Below the pieces are notes generated by a model. It was not told where the DNA came from. It worked only from the letters and a program-made list of their open reading frames with translations, and did no database searches. DNA of 64,000 nt. Source: Bacillus atrophaeus. Lineage in GTDB: Bacteria; Bacillota; Bacilli; Bacillales; Bacillaceae. The translations under genes were made by a program, and so were the position numbers. The DNA lies in contig NZ_LSBB01000001.1 in NCBI RefSeq assembly GCF_001584335.1, forward strand, positions 957,563 to 1,021,562, written 5' to 3'. Of the stretch, positions 1 through 9,173 are shown piece by piece (the stretch's first letter is position 1; each line of letters starts with the position of its first letter).

Positions 1-597
1 ATACATAATGTTTTTGACGGTACGGGCGACGATGACGGCTCCGATGACACCTACGAAGATGCTGACGCAAATAATAAAGTACAGAGGACGTAAGCTGTGG
101 CTGATAATCTCATCTATTTCATTGATCGTTATGCCGACCGCTACCGCTCCGACCTGTTTCCCGTCCTTGTTATAGACAGGAACAAACGCTCTCATTGACT
201 TTCCCAGCGTACCTGAGGCAGTGCTGATATGAACATGCCCTTTTAGCGCTTGTGTTTCATCTCCGCCGGTAAACCGTTTTCCGATTTTGTCCGGATTCGG
301 ATGTGTTTTTCGGATTCCGTTCATGTCCATCACCACGACAAATTCAGTGCTTGTGATTTTTTGGACTTGGGATGTATATTCGCGCAGCTCTTGATCTTTG
401 CCATTCTCCAATGAATCGGGAACAATCGGGGCATCCGCAACCATTTCAGCGGTTTGCAGGGCAGTGGATTTTTCCTGCTCTCTGATACTTCGCGACGTTT
501 GGGCGCCGATCGTAAAAAAGGTGATAAACAGTGCGATTAAGACGACAATACAGACAAAAATCGTTAATCTGGTTTGCAGTTTCAGCGTTTTTTTCAT
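1..597 (-). CDS. malK: Two-component sensor kinase of the DcuS/CitA type (MalK/YufL), N-terminal part only
   Basis: The reading frame stays open for 199 codons from an ATG at 597 to the window edge, so only the sensor part is present. It has an N-terminal membrane segment (about residues 9-29), an extracytoplasmic PAS/Cache-like region and a second membrane segment near residues 175-195. The ATG follows a GAGG-type ribosome site. Family knowledge: CitA/DcuS kinases sense carboxylates outside the cell; in B. subtilis MalK with MalR controls malate transport. The kinase and regulator genes would lie beyond the left edge. The assignment rests on sequence resemblance plus the neighbouring divergent yufK; the kinase core is not visible. 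Confidence 0.8.
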   Translation of the reverse strand, partial: MKKTLKLQTRLTIFVCIVVLIALFITFFTIGAQTSRSIREQEKSTALQTAEMVADAPIVPDSLENGKDQELREYTSQVQKITSTEFVVVMDMNGIRKTHPNPDKIGKRFTGGDETQALKGHVHISTASGTLGKSMRAFVPVYNKDGKQVGAVAVGITINEIDEIISHSLRPLYFIICVSIFVGVIGAVIVARTVKNIMY

Positions 598-771
598 AGA
601 AGCATTCCTCACGTTTTTAATTCCTGCGTACTACTTTACTCCCAAAATGCCGGTTTGTGAAGATTTGGGGCTTTATTTCGTAAAAAGGAGAAAAAATGGA
701 ATAATTTATCTTGTCAATGCGTTTTAAGTCCTCCATAATAAATGAGGTAGATTACAGAAAGGGACTTTACT

Positions 772-1329
772 ATGAAAAATACATATTTGACAGGATATTT
801 TCCGCTTATTGCTATCCTGCTCTTTAGTTCGTCTTTATCCATTTCAACTGCTCTCTATGCGATGAAGCTTCTGTCTTCATTGGGAATTTATGATGGAATG
901 CTGGAGTATTTCTCGGAGAAAGGAATCAGACTCGCGTTATTCGCAGCATTTGCTCTTTTATATTTTATGGTTTTATCCGCTCTGAAATTAATTGCGAATA
1001 CTGTGACGGAGCTTTCGCTTCTCTTTTTTGCACAAGACCCTGAGGGAAACAACCTGAAGAAAATCAGGCTGGGCGCTGCCATTTATTTAGGCGGAGGCAT
1101 TTTATCCTTTGCGCTTGTCCAAAATGTGTTTTGGATTGCGGCTCTCTTTGCCGTTGTCACACTTGCTTATTTTATCTTTATTGTGTACAAAATCCATCCG
1201 ACGCTGTCTATGGTTTCACTAATCGGCTTCATTCTGCTGGAACTGCTGTTTTGGTTTACGTTTATTATTGGCATTTTGTTCATATTTATCAAGCTTTATA
1301 ATAGCATAATGGCTAGCTTACCTGTGTAA
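772..1329 (+). CDS. yufK: YufK-family integral membrane protein
   Basis: A 185-residue, very hydrophobic protein with five or six predicted membrane helices and almost no soluble part. The ATG follows an AGAAAGGG ribosome site. It corresponds in position and size to B. subtilis YufK, which has no known function. It is divergent from malK and convergent with yuxK. The stop codon lies inside the stem of the downstream terminator. Nothing in the sequence points to a substrate or a catalytic activity. Confidence 0.8.
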   Translation: MKNTYLTGYFPLIAILLFSSSLSISTALYAMKLLSSLGIYDGMLEYFSEKGIRLALFAAFALLYFMVLSALKLIANTVTELSLLFFAQDPEGNNLKKIRLGAAIYLGGGILSFALVQNVFWIAALFAVVTLAYFIFIVYKIHPTLSMVSLIGFILLELLFWFTFIIGILFIFIKLYNSIMASLPV

Positions 1330-1342
1330 GCTAGCCATTTTT
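1311..1342 (+). terminator. Intrinsic terminator of yufK
   Basis: Perfect 10-bp stem GGCTAGCTTA/TAAGCTAGCC with a 6-nt loop followed by ATTTTTG. The yufK stop codon is part of the 3' arm. Confidence 0.8.
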
Positions 1343-1345
1343 GTA

Positions 1346-1759
1346 TTACGGTAAAAATCTTTTTTTAATTGCAGGGGAGGGGAGCATGCATTCATTTTTC
1401 TTGCCGAACCATTTGTAGCGGTTTTTGGCAATCAAAGAATAAACCATGTTTCTGACAGGTCTTGGCACGGCTAACAGGACAACGGAGAACCGCCACGCCC
1501 CGCGTAAATGGCGGAAGACTTTTATGGCGGCCGTAGATTTTGTGTAGACTTTGCCGTCTTCAATAAAAACAAAGCTGTCAAAGTGTTCCGTCGGCAGCCC
1601 GTTCAGCTTCAGCAGCCGCTGTCCCGTTTCTGATTGCAGGGATGAAAAGGAAATCAAACCGTCTGGATCTCGCTTAATGATGAATTGAACGGCGCCGTTG
1701 CATAAGTTGCACACGCCGTCAAACAGCAGCACGCGATTTGGAATGTTACCATGCTTCAT
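1346..1759 (-). CDS. yuxK: Thiol-disulfide oxidoreductase-like protein of the DCC family (YuxK)
   Basis: A 137-residue protein starting at the ATG behind GGAGGGG. A longer frame to 1810 lacks its own ribosome site and overlaps pbpD. The DGVCNLC motif near the N-terminus gives the family its DCC name and supplies a CxxC pair like that of thioredoxin-fold proteins. The C-terminal half is basic with a short hydrophobic stretch. It lies 20 nt downstream of pbpD on the same strand, so it is probably co-transcribed. The family is thought to act in thiol redox chemistry; the substrate is unknown. Confidence 0.85.
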   Translation of the reverse strand: MKHGNIPNRVLLFDGVCNLCNGAVQFIIKRDPDGLISFSSLQSETGQRLLKLNGLPTEHFDSFVFIEDGKVYTKSTAAIKVFRHLRGAWRFSVVLLAVPRPVRNMVYSLIAKNRYKWFGKKNECMLPSPAIKKRFLP

Positions 1760-1779
1760 GTCAGGTCCCCTCCGATCTT

Positions 1780-3654
1780 TTAATAAGCCGCTTGCAGCGT
1801 GTTTCTCCAAATGGAAAGCTGCGGCCCCGCATTGTGAAGATACTCGACGCTTCCCGGATTATCTTTTCCGACCCATACACCCATTGTGTACGTATCTGTT
1901 AAGCCGACAAACCACATGTCTTTATAATTATTCGAGGTTCCAGTTTTCCCGCCTACATAAGGAGCTTTAAAATTTGCTTTTTTCCCTGTTCCGCTTTTGA
2001 CAACAGAGGCCATTAGCTGCCTTAATACATTGTTGGTGCGGATGCTGTATACTTGGACGGGTTTATCTTTCCATTTCAATATGGTTTTTCCGTTTAAATC
2101 AGTGACTTTCGTAATCGCACGGCTCGGCGTATAACTTCCGCTGTTTCCGAATGTCGTAAACGCGTTTGTCATTTCAAGCGGTGACATGCCGTCTGTAAAA
2201 CCGCCAAGCGCCGCCGGCAGAACATAATCTGTATCTTTCAGTTCAGCAAAGTGAAACGGTTTTAAATAACTGAATCCAGTATTTACGCCGACATGGTCCA
2301 GCATTCTGATGGCAGGTGTGTTATACGAGTTTTTAAACGCTGTATCCAGCGTCACAGTGCCATATGTGCGATTATTGTAGTTTTGCGGACAATATTCCTT
2401 GCTGCAAAACTTGCTGGCATCAATTGAGCTGGATGCCGTGGCACCCGTTTTTTCAATATAAGGGCCGTAATCCAGCAGCGGTTTAATTGATGAACCGGGC
2501 TGCCTGTAAGCCTGGTATGCGCGGTTAAAATCATATTTCGCATAATTTTTCCCGCCCGATAAGGCGACGATTTGATGCGTTTGATGGTTAACGACCGCGG
2601 CACCGCCCTGCACACCTTCATAAGGAAGGTTCTGATTGACCTGGGCGACGACTTGATTTTGCATATACGGATCAAGCGCTGTGTAGATTTTCACCCCGTC
2701 TTTTAATAGGGTGCTTACTTTTTTTGACAGCTCTTTCTCTATTTTTGCTTTTTCTTTGTCATTGGCTTTTGCTAGACGTTTATCGAATCCTTCAGAAGAA
2801 GATACCAATTGTGTGAATTCCTCATTCACATAGGTAACATAGTCTGGATATTTGTTCTTCTTTTGGACGACGTCAAGCTTAATGTCCTCTTTGAGCGCTT
2901 TTTTCAACTGTTTGTTTGTGATGACTCCTGCTTTTTTCAAGCCGTTAAGCAATCGTTCTTGACGGCTTTTCGTGTAGTCAAAATGCTTTAAAGGATCATA
3001 TAATGTAGGGTTATTAGGTATAGCGCAAATAAAAGCCATTTCTCCCAGAGTGAGAGATTTCAGCGGCTTATTGAAATAAAACTGAGCCGCAGATCCGACG
3101 CCGTAAACGCCGTTATTAAAATAAATCGTATTTAAGTAGCTTTCCAGAATTTCGTCCTTCGTAAGCTTTTTTTCAAGCTGATAGGAATACATGAGCTCAA
3201 TCAGCTTTCGGTTGAAGGTACGTTCATGACTTAAATACAGATTCCTCGACAACTGCTGGGTAATGGTGCTCGCGCCTTGGTCGATTTTCTGGTCTTTGAC
3301 ATTGGACGCAGCGGCTCTGACCATTCCCATAAAGTCAAAGCCTTTATGTTCGTAGAAATGCCGGTCCTCGGAAGTCAGAAACAGCTGTTTGACTTCTTCT
3401 GGTATCTTCTTATAAGGCACCAGCACCCGGTTTTCATCATCGCTGACGATTTCAGATACGAGGGCGCCGTCTCTGTCATACATGTAGCTGTTTTGCACAA
3501 GGCTGACTTTTTTGAGATTGATATTTTTATCAAGCACCTGATCCAGAGATTTCATCTCTTTTACTTCTTTTCCGGAAGCGATTAATGTAAATGCGAACAA
3601 CGGGATTATGCAAAGGAGCAAAATCCATCCGATAATTGAACGTAACATGGCCAC
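1780..3654 (-). CDS. pbpD: Class A penicillin-binding protein 4 (bifunctional transglycosylase/transpeptidase)
   Basis: 624 residues with an N-terminal membrane anchor (about 5-25). The GT51 glycosyltransferase domain has catalytic Glu96 in EDRHF and the GASTITQQLSRNLYL block near 127-141. The transpeptidase domain has the active-site SSIK (Ser388, Lys391), SYN (443-445) and a KTGT box near the C-terminus. It polymerises lipid II into glycan strands and cross-links the peptides at the outer face of the membrane. The GTG start is chosen because GGAG lies 8 nt upstream. yuxK follows in the same direction. All catalytic motifs are intact and the length matches B. subtilis PBP4. Confidence 0.95.
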   Translation of the reverse strand: MAMLRSIIGWILLLCIIPLFAFTLIASGKEVKEMKSLDQVLDKNINLKKVSLVQNSYMYDRDGALVSEIVSDDENRVLVPYKKIPEEVKQLFLTSEDRHFYEHKGFDFMGMVRAAASNVKDQKIDQGASTITQQLSRNLYLSHERTFNRKLIELMYSYQLEKKLTKDEILESYLNTIYFNNGVYGVGSAAQFYFNKPLKSLTLGEMAFICAIPNNPTLYDPLKHFDYTKSRQERLLNGLKKAGVITNKQLKKALKEDIKLDVVQKKNKYPDYVTYVNEEFTQLVSSSEGFDKRLAKANDKEKAKIEKELSKKVSTLLKDGVKIYTALDPYMQNQVVAQVNQNLPYEGVQGGAAVVNHQTHQIVALSGGKNYAKYDFNRAYQAYRQPGSSIKPLLDYGPYIEKTGATASSSIDASKFCSKEYCPQNYNNRTYGTVTLDTAFKNSYNTPAIRMLDHVGVNTGFSYLKPFHFAELKDTDYVLPAALGGFTDGMSPLEMTNAFTTFGNSGSYTPSRAITKVTDLNGKTILKWKDKPVQVYSIRTNNVLRQLMASVVKSGTGKKANFKAPYVGGKTGTSNNYKDMWFVGLTDTYTMGVWVGKDNPGSVEYLHNAGPQLSIWRNTLQAAY

Positions 3655-3746
3655 TCTCTTTTCTCCTAAATTCTAGCCATATCGTACCACTCTTTTGAGA
3701 TTACGAGAAGGTTAAATTTAGAAGAATCATGAATTTTTAAGAGAAA

Positions 3747-4931
3747 TCAGCGTGCATTGGCAGGCGACTCCTTTTGCAGCCGCTGTGTGATCCAAAGCAG
3801 GCAGGCTCCGGCGAAAAAGAGAAAGCTTGTCACGTAAAAAGCAGCCGAAATCGTAAAGTGGCTGGATATGACGCCGCCTAAAAGAGGACCGAGAACATTT
3901 CCTAAAAATCGAAAGCTGACATTGTAGCCGAGCACTTCCCCTTGAATGCTGCCGGGAGCCTTAAGGCGGATAGCAGCCGTTATACAAGGCAGCAGCCCGC
4001 CCATCGCCATACCGAATAAAAACCTGAAAACGAGCAGCATGCTGAGAGAGGAAGCGAGCGCTTGAGGGATAAAGAACACCGCTGCCGCAGTCAAAAGAAT
4101 CATTAAGATCCGATGGTGGCCGTAGCGGTCTCCAAAATCTCCCCACTTTCTTGCCAGCAGCAAACTCCCAAGTCCGGTGGCTGAGAATGCCAAACCGGAG
4201 AAAAAGGCTAAATTTACAGGTCCGTGCAGCTCATTTACATATAAAGCGAGCAGCGGCTGGATACTGAAATTTCCTATCTGAATCAGCATAGTCAGCAGCA
4301 TCATCACAAGAAGCGCAGGCTGGTGAAAGATATAAGAAAGCACTTCTTTTCTGGAATAAGAAGCCCGCTTGCTTCCGCGTTCGTGAAGCGGCTGCTCTCT
4401 CACTCCCGCCAATACGAGGATCACGGCTGAAAAAATGACAAAGGATGTAATAAAAAAGGTATACGTAAATCCGAAATTGTCGGCAAGCAGTCCGCCCAAT
4501 AAGGGACCGAACAGACTTCCCGATACTTGTCCCATCTGCAGGGTTCCAAGCGTTTTTCCCGCTGTGTTTTTAGGTGTCTGAGCGGAAATCATGGCAAGCG
4601 ATGTCGGAATGAATCCGGTTACAAGACCCATCGCCATCCGGAGAAAAAATAATTGATGGACGGATGTGACAAAGCCCATTAATAGAATGCTGACTGCGAT
4701 TCCGGACCCGGTCAGTAAAAGGATTTTCTTGTAACCGCGTTTGTCTCCGAACCGGCCCCATAACGGAGACACCAGAAAAGCCATTAAAAAAGTAATGCCG
4801 AACACGTAACCGCTCCACCTTTGAACATAGCCGTTCGAATGGGTGCTGAGCGTTTCAATATACAAAGAGAGGAAAGGAACAATCATCGTTGTGCTGGCTG
4901 ACACGAAAAAATTCGCCAGCCAAATGATCAA
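3747..4931 (-). CDS. yuxJ: Major facilitator superfamily multidrug-efflux type transporter (YuxJ)
   Basis: About 394 residues with the twelve-helix MFS pattern. The loop 2-3 signature (SPLWGRFGDKRGYKK) and its half-repeat later (WGDFGDRYGHHR) are visible. It resembles B. subtilis YuxJ, a predicted drug exporter. The coordinates use the first conventional start, a TTG, which has no good ribosome site. A strong AGAAGGTGAT lies further upstream, placed for an ATC codon at 4955-4953 that would add eight residues (ISVRKKNF). An ATG at 4960 is out of frame and reaches a stop after ten codons. The real 5' end is therefore uncertain (see findings). Confidence 0.85.
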   Translation of the reverse strand: MIIWLANFFVSASTTMIVPFLSLYIETLSTHSNGYVQRWSGYVFGITFLMAFLVSPLWGRFGDKRGYKKILLLTGSGIAVSILLMGFVTSVHQLFFLRMAMGLVTGFIPTSLAMISAQTPKNTAGKTLGTLQMGQVSGSLFGPLLGGLLADNFGFTYTFFITSFVIFSAVILVLAGVREQPLHERGSKRASYSRKEVLSYIFHQPALLVMMLLTMLIQIGNFSIQPLLALYVNELHGPVNLAFFSGLAFSATGLGSLLLARKWGDFGDRYGHHRILMILLTAAAVFFIPQALASSLSMLLVFRFLFGMAMGGLLPCITAAIRLKAPGSIQGEVLGYNVSFRFLGNVLGPLLGGVISSHFTISAAFYVTSFLFFAGACLLWITQRLQKESPANAR

Positions 4932-5137
4932 GAAATTTTTCTTGCGGACAGAGATACCATCACCTTCTTATTATTTCGGGTACCTTAATAATTATAAAGA
5001 AACGGTGATTGATTTAAAAGAAAGAGTGTGGATGGGAAAATTCATTATTTTCAGAAAATGAGGAAAGTAAGAGAAGGGGAAATGATATACTATAAAGAAT
5101 AGCATTTTCCCGATCGGAGGAAAGGCAGGTGTAAAAA

Positions 5138-5755
5138 GTGGACCAGAACAACTTACTCATTATTGATTTTGAGTTTACAATGCCCGAAGGAAAATACAGC
5201 CCGCAAAATTTTTTCCCGGAGATTATTGAAGCCGGGATTGTAAAATCGGTTGATGATGCAGTGGTTGAGACGTTTTCAAGCTATATTAAGCCAAAGAAGT
5301 TTCCGAAGCTGACCAAACGGTGTAAATCATTTTTGAAGATTACCCAAAAGGATGTAGACGAGGGGATGAAATTCGAAGAATTTATCCGGAAACTGAACGA
5401 GCTGGACCCGCAGAAGGATTGTACGATTGTTACGTGGGGAAATATGGACATGAAGGTGCTGAAGCAAAACTGCATGTTCAACCATATACCTTTCCCGTTT
5501 AAAGGAGAAATGCGAGATTTGTCGCTAGAATATAAAAACTTTTTCGGAGACCGGACGCTGACGGGGTTATGGAAGGCTGCCGAAGAGTATGGGGATGAAG
5601 GGACGGGAACCCATCATAAAGCACTGGACGACGCGCTGACGACTCATAAGCTGTTCAAACGTGTCGAACAGGATAAACAGTATCTCGAAAAACCAAAGCC
5701 GCCGACGATTGGCGAACGGATCGATCTGTCAGAGGTACTGCGGCGCGCCACATAA
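5138..5755 (+). CDS. kapD: KapD, DEDDh-type exonuclease-fold inhibitor of the KinA sporulation pathway
   Basis: 205 residues. The exonuclease signature is present: IDFEFT (DxE) at the N-terminus, WGNMD in the middle, and HHKALDDA near residue 155-165 supplying the catalytic His and Asp. It starts at GTG behind GGCAGGTG. In B. subtilis KapD inhibits the KinA route to Spo0A phosphorylation, and the fold suggests 3'-5' exonuclease chemistry. It stands next to the convergent kapB-kinB, which act on the same phosphorelay. No internal defect is seen. Confidence 0.9.
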   Translation: MDQNNLLIIDFEFTMPEGKYSPQNFFPEIIEAGIVKSVDDAVVETFSSYIKPKKFPKLTKRCKSFLKITQKDVDEGMKFEEFIRKLNELDPQKDCTIVTWGNMDMKVLKQNCMFNHIPFPFKGEMRDLSLEYKNFFGDRTLTGLWKAAEEYGDEGTGTHHKALDDALTTHKLFKRVEQDKQYLEKPKPPTIGERIDLSEVLRRAT

Positions 5756-5757
5756 AT

Positions 5758-5790
5758 AACCCAATCTGTTGTCAGACTGGGTTATTTCCT
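5758..5790 (+). terminator. Terminator between kapD and kapB
   Basis: Stem AACCCAATCTG/CAGACTGGGTT with one mismatch and a 4-nt loop, followed by ATTTCC. It overlaps the kapB stop codon, so it probably serves both converging genes. Confidence 0.6.
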
Positions 5791-6168
5791 GTTGAAGTAT
5801 TCTTTCTCCAACACATTCATATTCTGAAGCGAGCGCTTTGCCCACTCCGATCCATCTTCATTCAGCCGTTCTTTCATCCGGCTGACTGCCTGCTCCAAGG
5901 ATTCCTTGTAATCCGGCACCTCGCCTTCATAAGGCTTTACCATCTGATGCGTAATATTGGTCTGTTCGCCGAAGGCAAGCGCTCTTCTTTCATGGAAAAA
6001 GGGCACATCCGCCTGCTTCGGGTGGTGCAGGTCACCTTGCGTCGGATGAGTCAGCACCGCTTTTATTTTGACTAAGTAATGCTGCGGCCTGCAATCGGTG
6101 ATTTCTCCTATGTATACACCTGTTTTATAAAATCCTTTTACTAAAGACCCGATCTCAAAAGAACTCAT
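5782..6168 (-). CDS. kapB: KapB, kinase-associated lipoprotein B family protein
   Basis: 128 residues from an ATG behind AGAGAGGTG; a GTG 9 nt further upstream lies inside that ribosome site and is rejected. The length equals that of B. subtilis KapB. It begins MSSFEIGSLVKGFYKTG and shows no lipobox in this reading, so the historic lipoprotein label is not supported by the sequence. KapB is needed for KinB to signal into the sporulation phosphorelay. It lies about 45 nt downstream of kinB on the same strand, consistent with a kinB-kapB operon. Confidence 0.9.
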   Translation of the reverse strand: MSSFEIGSLVKGFYKTGVYIGEITDCRPQHYLVKIKAVLTHPTQGDLHHPKQADVPFFHERRALAFGEQTNITHQMVKPYEGEVPDYKESLEQAVSRMKERLNEDGSEWAKRSLQNMNVLEKEYFNRK

Positions 6169-6212
6169 TCGATTCACCTCTCTTTTATTCTATAGAAGAT
6201 GGGTCCGATTTT

Positions 6213-7502
6213 CTAGTAGGGGAGATCCGCAGGAAGCTTAATGACAGCCGTGGTGCCTGAATGAAAGCTGCTATTAAATGATATTGTGCCTTGGTGATGC
6301 TTGATAATGGAAAAGGTGACGGTCAGCCCGAGCCCTGTTCCATTGGTTTTTAATGTGTAATACGGTTCGCCCAGTTTTTTCATTTGATGATCGGTCATGC
6401 CGATTCCGTTATCTGTAATGTAAATGTGGATCATATGATTGTGCCTTTTGGCGCTTACCCGGATTAAGCCGTTTCCGGGCGTTACAGCTTCAATGCTGTT
6501 TTTGATCAAATTGATCATCGCCTGTTTCAGTTTCGTCACATCACCGTATACAGACAGACCCGGTTCTGTTTCAACCTGTATCGCGACAGACTTAAAGTTG
6601 GCGTATGACACCATAAGCGAGCCTGTCTCTTTAAGAAGCGCGGATAAATCGAATACTTCCTTTTCATAGTATTGCGGCTTTGCCATGTCAAGGTAGTTTG
6701 TGATAATGTCTTGAGCGCGGTCAAGCTCTGACAGCACCAGCTTTTTATAATCTGCACTCGATTTGTTTTGAAGAGATTCATCGTTAAAAAGCAGCTGTAC
6801 GAACCCTCTGACAACTGTAAGCGGATTACGCACTTCGTGAGCCACACTGGCGGCCAGCTCACTGACAATGGTCATTTTTTCTGATTGGATAAGCTGTGAG
6901 CGCAAGATGACAGTTTCAGCAATGCTTTCAATTGTATATATGCTTATCATCAGTACACAGATGCTAAAGAGTCCCGCGACAGCGCCATCTAAAACAAATG
7001 TTCCAAAATTTTGAAAATTGGAAATATTTTGTACGGAAAAAGTAAAGATTGAGATGAATAATAAGATGATTTCCCAGCATCCGATGAAAAAGCCAAACAG
7101 CAGTTTCTTTGTTTTGGACATAAACGGCCATTTCTTTTGCAATAAAATAGGAAGAATAATAATAAAAGGAAGTGCGAGTAAAAAGGCAAAGGCGGAAGAA
7201 TCAAAGAACATCAGCTGAAAACAAAAAGCCGAAGCGGCGACAATAAGACCGGAAACAATGCTTATGTAAATAAAGCAGATGATGATAGGAATCGTCTGAA
7301 GTCCAAAATGGACATGGTGCTCCATTTCCTGAATGGGATATATAATGCATAAGCACGAGGAAACGGCCGCGAGCGCAGTCACCAGTTTGCTGTTCGCTTT
7401 TGGCGCGGTTATGATCGGTTTGTTCAGCCAGATGGCTTGGTAAAGAAAGATAGGAAATAAAATAAAAGAGATGTGAAGCAGATAATCTTTTAGAATTTCC
7501 AT
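6213..7502 (-). CDS. kinB: Membrane sporulation sensor histidine kinase KinB
   Basis: 429 residues. Six membrane helices occupy about residues 5-190. The HisKA domain has the phospho-acceptor His222 in SVAHEVRNPL. The HATPase domain has an N box (NLIKNSIEA), a G1 box (DNGIGM) and a G2 box (GTGLGL). KinB phosphorylates Spo0F and so feeds the Spo0A phosphorelay. There is almost no extracellular domain, which fits an intramembrane sensor type. kapB follows immediately. All catalytic boxes are intact. Confidence 0.92.
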   Translation of the reverse strand: MEILKDYLLHISFILFPIFLYQAIWLNKPIITAPKANSKLVTALAAVSSCLCIIYPIQEMEHHVHFGLQTIPIIICFIYISIVSGLIVAASAFCFQLMFFDSSAFAFLLALPFIIILPILLQKKWPFMSKTKKLLFGFFIGCWEIILLFISIFTFSVQNISNFQNFGTFVLDGAVAGLFSICVLMISIYTIESIAETVILRSQLIQSEKMTIVSELAASVAHEVRNPLTVVRGFVQLLFNDESLQNKSSADYKKLVLSELDRAQDIITNYLDMAKPQYYEKEVFDLSALLKETGSLMVSYANFKSVAIQVETEPGLSVYGDVTKLKQAMINLIKNSIEAVTPGNGLIRVSAKRHNHMIHIYITDNGIGMTDHQMKKLGEPYYTLKTNGTGLGLTVTFSIIKHHQGTISFNSSFHSGTTAVIKLPADLPY

Positions 7503-7636
7503 TTGTGTAAAATCCTTTCATGTGAAATATATTTATATTATAACACTTATTAAAAGAAAAATATAAAAGCAACAGAACAAATTTTCTTTAAAAAGAACGC
7601 CTTTTTTTGTCAGCTAATGGCGTTCTTTTTTGAATG

Positions 7637-8800
7637 TTATTGCAATGCGTTTTTGATTCTGCGAAGGCCTTCCTTGACGTCGGCCAAAGAACACCCAACG
7701 TTGATTCTCATAAACCCTTCTCCGCCGGCTCCGTATTTCGTTCCAGGTTCCAAAATAATTTTGCCCTGCTTCAGCATTCTTTGGTTTAATTCTGCATCTG
7801 ACAAACCGCAAGCGCGGAAGTCCAGCCATATCAAATAAGAAGCATCAGGTTTCATCATTTTGACCGCCGGCAGTTCATCCTGCAAAAAGGATTGAACCGC
7901 ATCTATATTTTTTTCGAGATAAGGAATCAGTTCATCAAGCCACGGTCCGCCTTTTAAGTAAGCGGCCTCGATAGCAGTCACCGCAAAAGCATTCAGATTA
8001 GATATGCCTTGGCGCTGCAGCGTCGCTGTGAACCGCGCGCGTTTATAACTGTCCGGAATGATGACAGCGGAAGCTTGCAGGCCGGCGATATTAAATGTTT
8101 TGCTAGGTGCCGTGCAAGTCAGGGAAATTCGGGCAAGCTCCTCAGAAAGAGAAGCGAACGGCGTATGATTATTCCCATACAGCATGAGATCAGAATGAAT
8201 TTCATCGGAAACGACAATGACATCATTCCGGAGGCACATTTCTCCGATTTTCATCAAATCGTCGCGGCTCCATGCCCTGCCTGAAGGATTATGTGGGTTG
8301 CATAAAATAAACATCTTCACACTTGATTCGCTGAGCTTTGCCTCGAGATCTTCAAAATTGATATAATACCTTCCGTTTTCCTCATCTAAAAGATTGTGTA
8401 AAATGCGGCGCTCATTTTTCTCCACCATATGAAAAAACGGCGTGTAGACGGGTGACTGGACAACCACTTGGTCATTCGGCTCAGTAAAGGCTTGGACCGC
8501 CATGCTGAGTGCTGTGACAATTCCGGGACTGAACGTGATGCTTGCGGGATCGACCTGCCAGTTATGCCGTTTGCTCTGCCAAGTGCAGACGGCTTCTTTC
8601 GTCTTGGCGTCTGTCGATGTATACCCAAAGATGCCGTGGTCTAAGCGCTCTTTTAACGCTTCTATGACGGCTTCCGGCGCGCGGAAATCCATATCCGCGA
8701 CCCACATCGGCAGTGCGTCTGACGTGCCAAATAAAGCCTCGGCCTTATCCCACTTAACTGATTGCGTGCCAATTCTGTTTTCTTTATGATCGAAATTCAT
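7637..8800 (-). CDS. patB: PLP-dependent cystathionine beta-lyase PatB
   Basis: 387 residues, starting at the ATG behind TGAGGTG; an in-frame GTG 9 nt upstream is part of that ribosome site. It is a fold-type I aminotransferase-like protein. The PLP lysine is in APSKTFNIAGLQAS, and the cofactor-binding NPHNPSGRAW and SDEIHSDL blocks are present. PatB of B. subtilis cleaves C-S bonds of cystathionine or cysteine conjugates, yielding homocysteine or thiols plus pyruvate and ammonia. Codirectional with kinB, but the gap of about 130 nt leaves room for a separate promoter. Confidence 0.92.
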   Translation of the reverse strand: MNFDHKENRIGTQSVKWDKAEALFGTSDALPMWVADMDFRAPEAVIEALKERLDHGIFGYTSTDAKTKEAVCTWQSKRHNWQVDPASITFSPGIVTALSMAVQAFTEPNDQVVVQSPVYTPFFHMVEKNERRILHNLLDEENGRYYINFEDLEAKLSESSVKMFILCNPHNPSGRAWSRDDLMKIGEMCLRNDVIVVSDEIHSDLMLYGNNHTPFASLSEELARISLTCTAPSKTFNIAGLQASAVIIPDSYKRARFTATLQRQGISNLNAFAVTAIEAAYLKGGPWLDELIPYLEKNIDAVQSFLQDELPAVKMMKPDASYLIWLDFRACGLSDAELNQRMLKQGKIILEPGTKYGAGGEGFMRINVGCSLADVKEGLRRIKNALQ

Positions 8801-8886
8801 TGTTGTCACCTCAGGAGTTCATTTATTTTTATTTGCATAACTATGATAAAATAGATTTGCAAACTTTATTATAAGCGGTGATGAAT

Positions 8887-9147
8887 ATGGAAGAAAGCCA
8901 AGCGGTCAGAGAAATGATGAAAATCATTTCAAAGTGGGACCCGTTTAAATATGGAGAAGAGTTTTATGAAACTGAGGCTGTGGATATCGTGCAGGCTGTA
9001 TATGCGAAAGAGAACCCGCAGGCGCTTGCCGAATCCATTCAGGATATTTTTGAAGCTTCATTTGAACAGATTCTTCCTCTCGACAATTGCATGAAAGTGG
9101 CGGAGCAGCTATTGATCATCAAAGACAGCAGCTCCTGCACACCTTAA
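8887..9147 (+). CDS. yugE: DUF1871 family small protein YugE
   Basis: 86 residues from the third candidate start (MEESQ), chosen because GCGGTGAT lies just upstream and the length equals B. subtilis YugE. It is a small, acidic, helical protein ending in SSSCTP. The DUF1871 family has no established function. It is divergent from patB. Confidence 0.8.
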   Translation: MEESQAVREMMKIISKWDPFKYGEEFYETEAVDIVQAVYAKENPQALAESIQDIFEASFEQILPLDNCMKVAEQLLIIKDSSSCTP

Positions 9148-9173
9148 AAACCGGCAGACATACCGGTTTTTTT
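9146..9173 (+). terminator. Terminator between yugE and yugF
   Basis: AAAAACCGG/CCGGTTTTTTT hairpin with A and T flanks on both sides, suited to termination from both converging genes. Confidence 0.75.

Noticed and set aside
398..727. 109-codon frame opposite malK
   Set aside because: Mostly antisense to the clear malK coding sequence, with no ribosome site or family resemblance.
1760..1810. Longer N-terminus for yuxK
   Set aside because: It would overlap pbpD and lacks a ribosome site, while the inner ATG has GGAGGGG.
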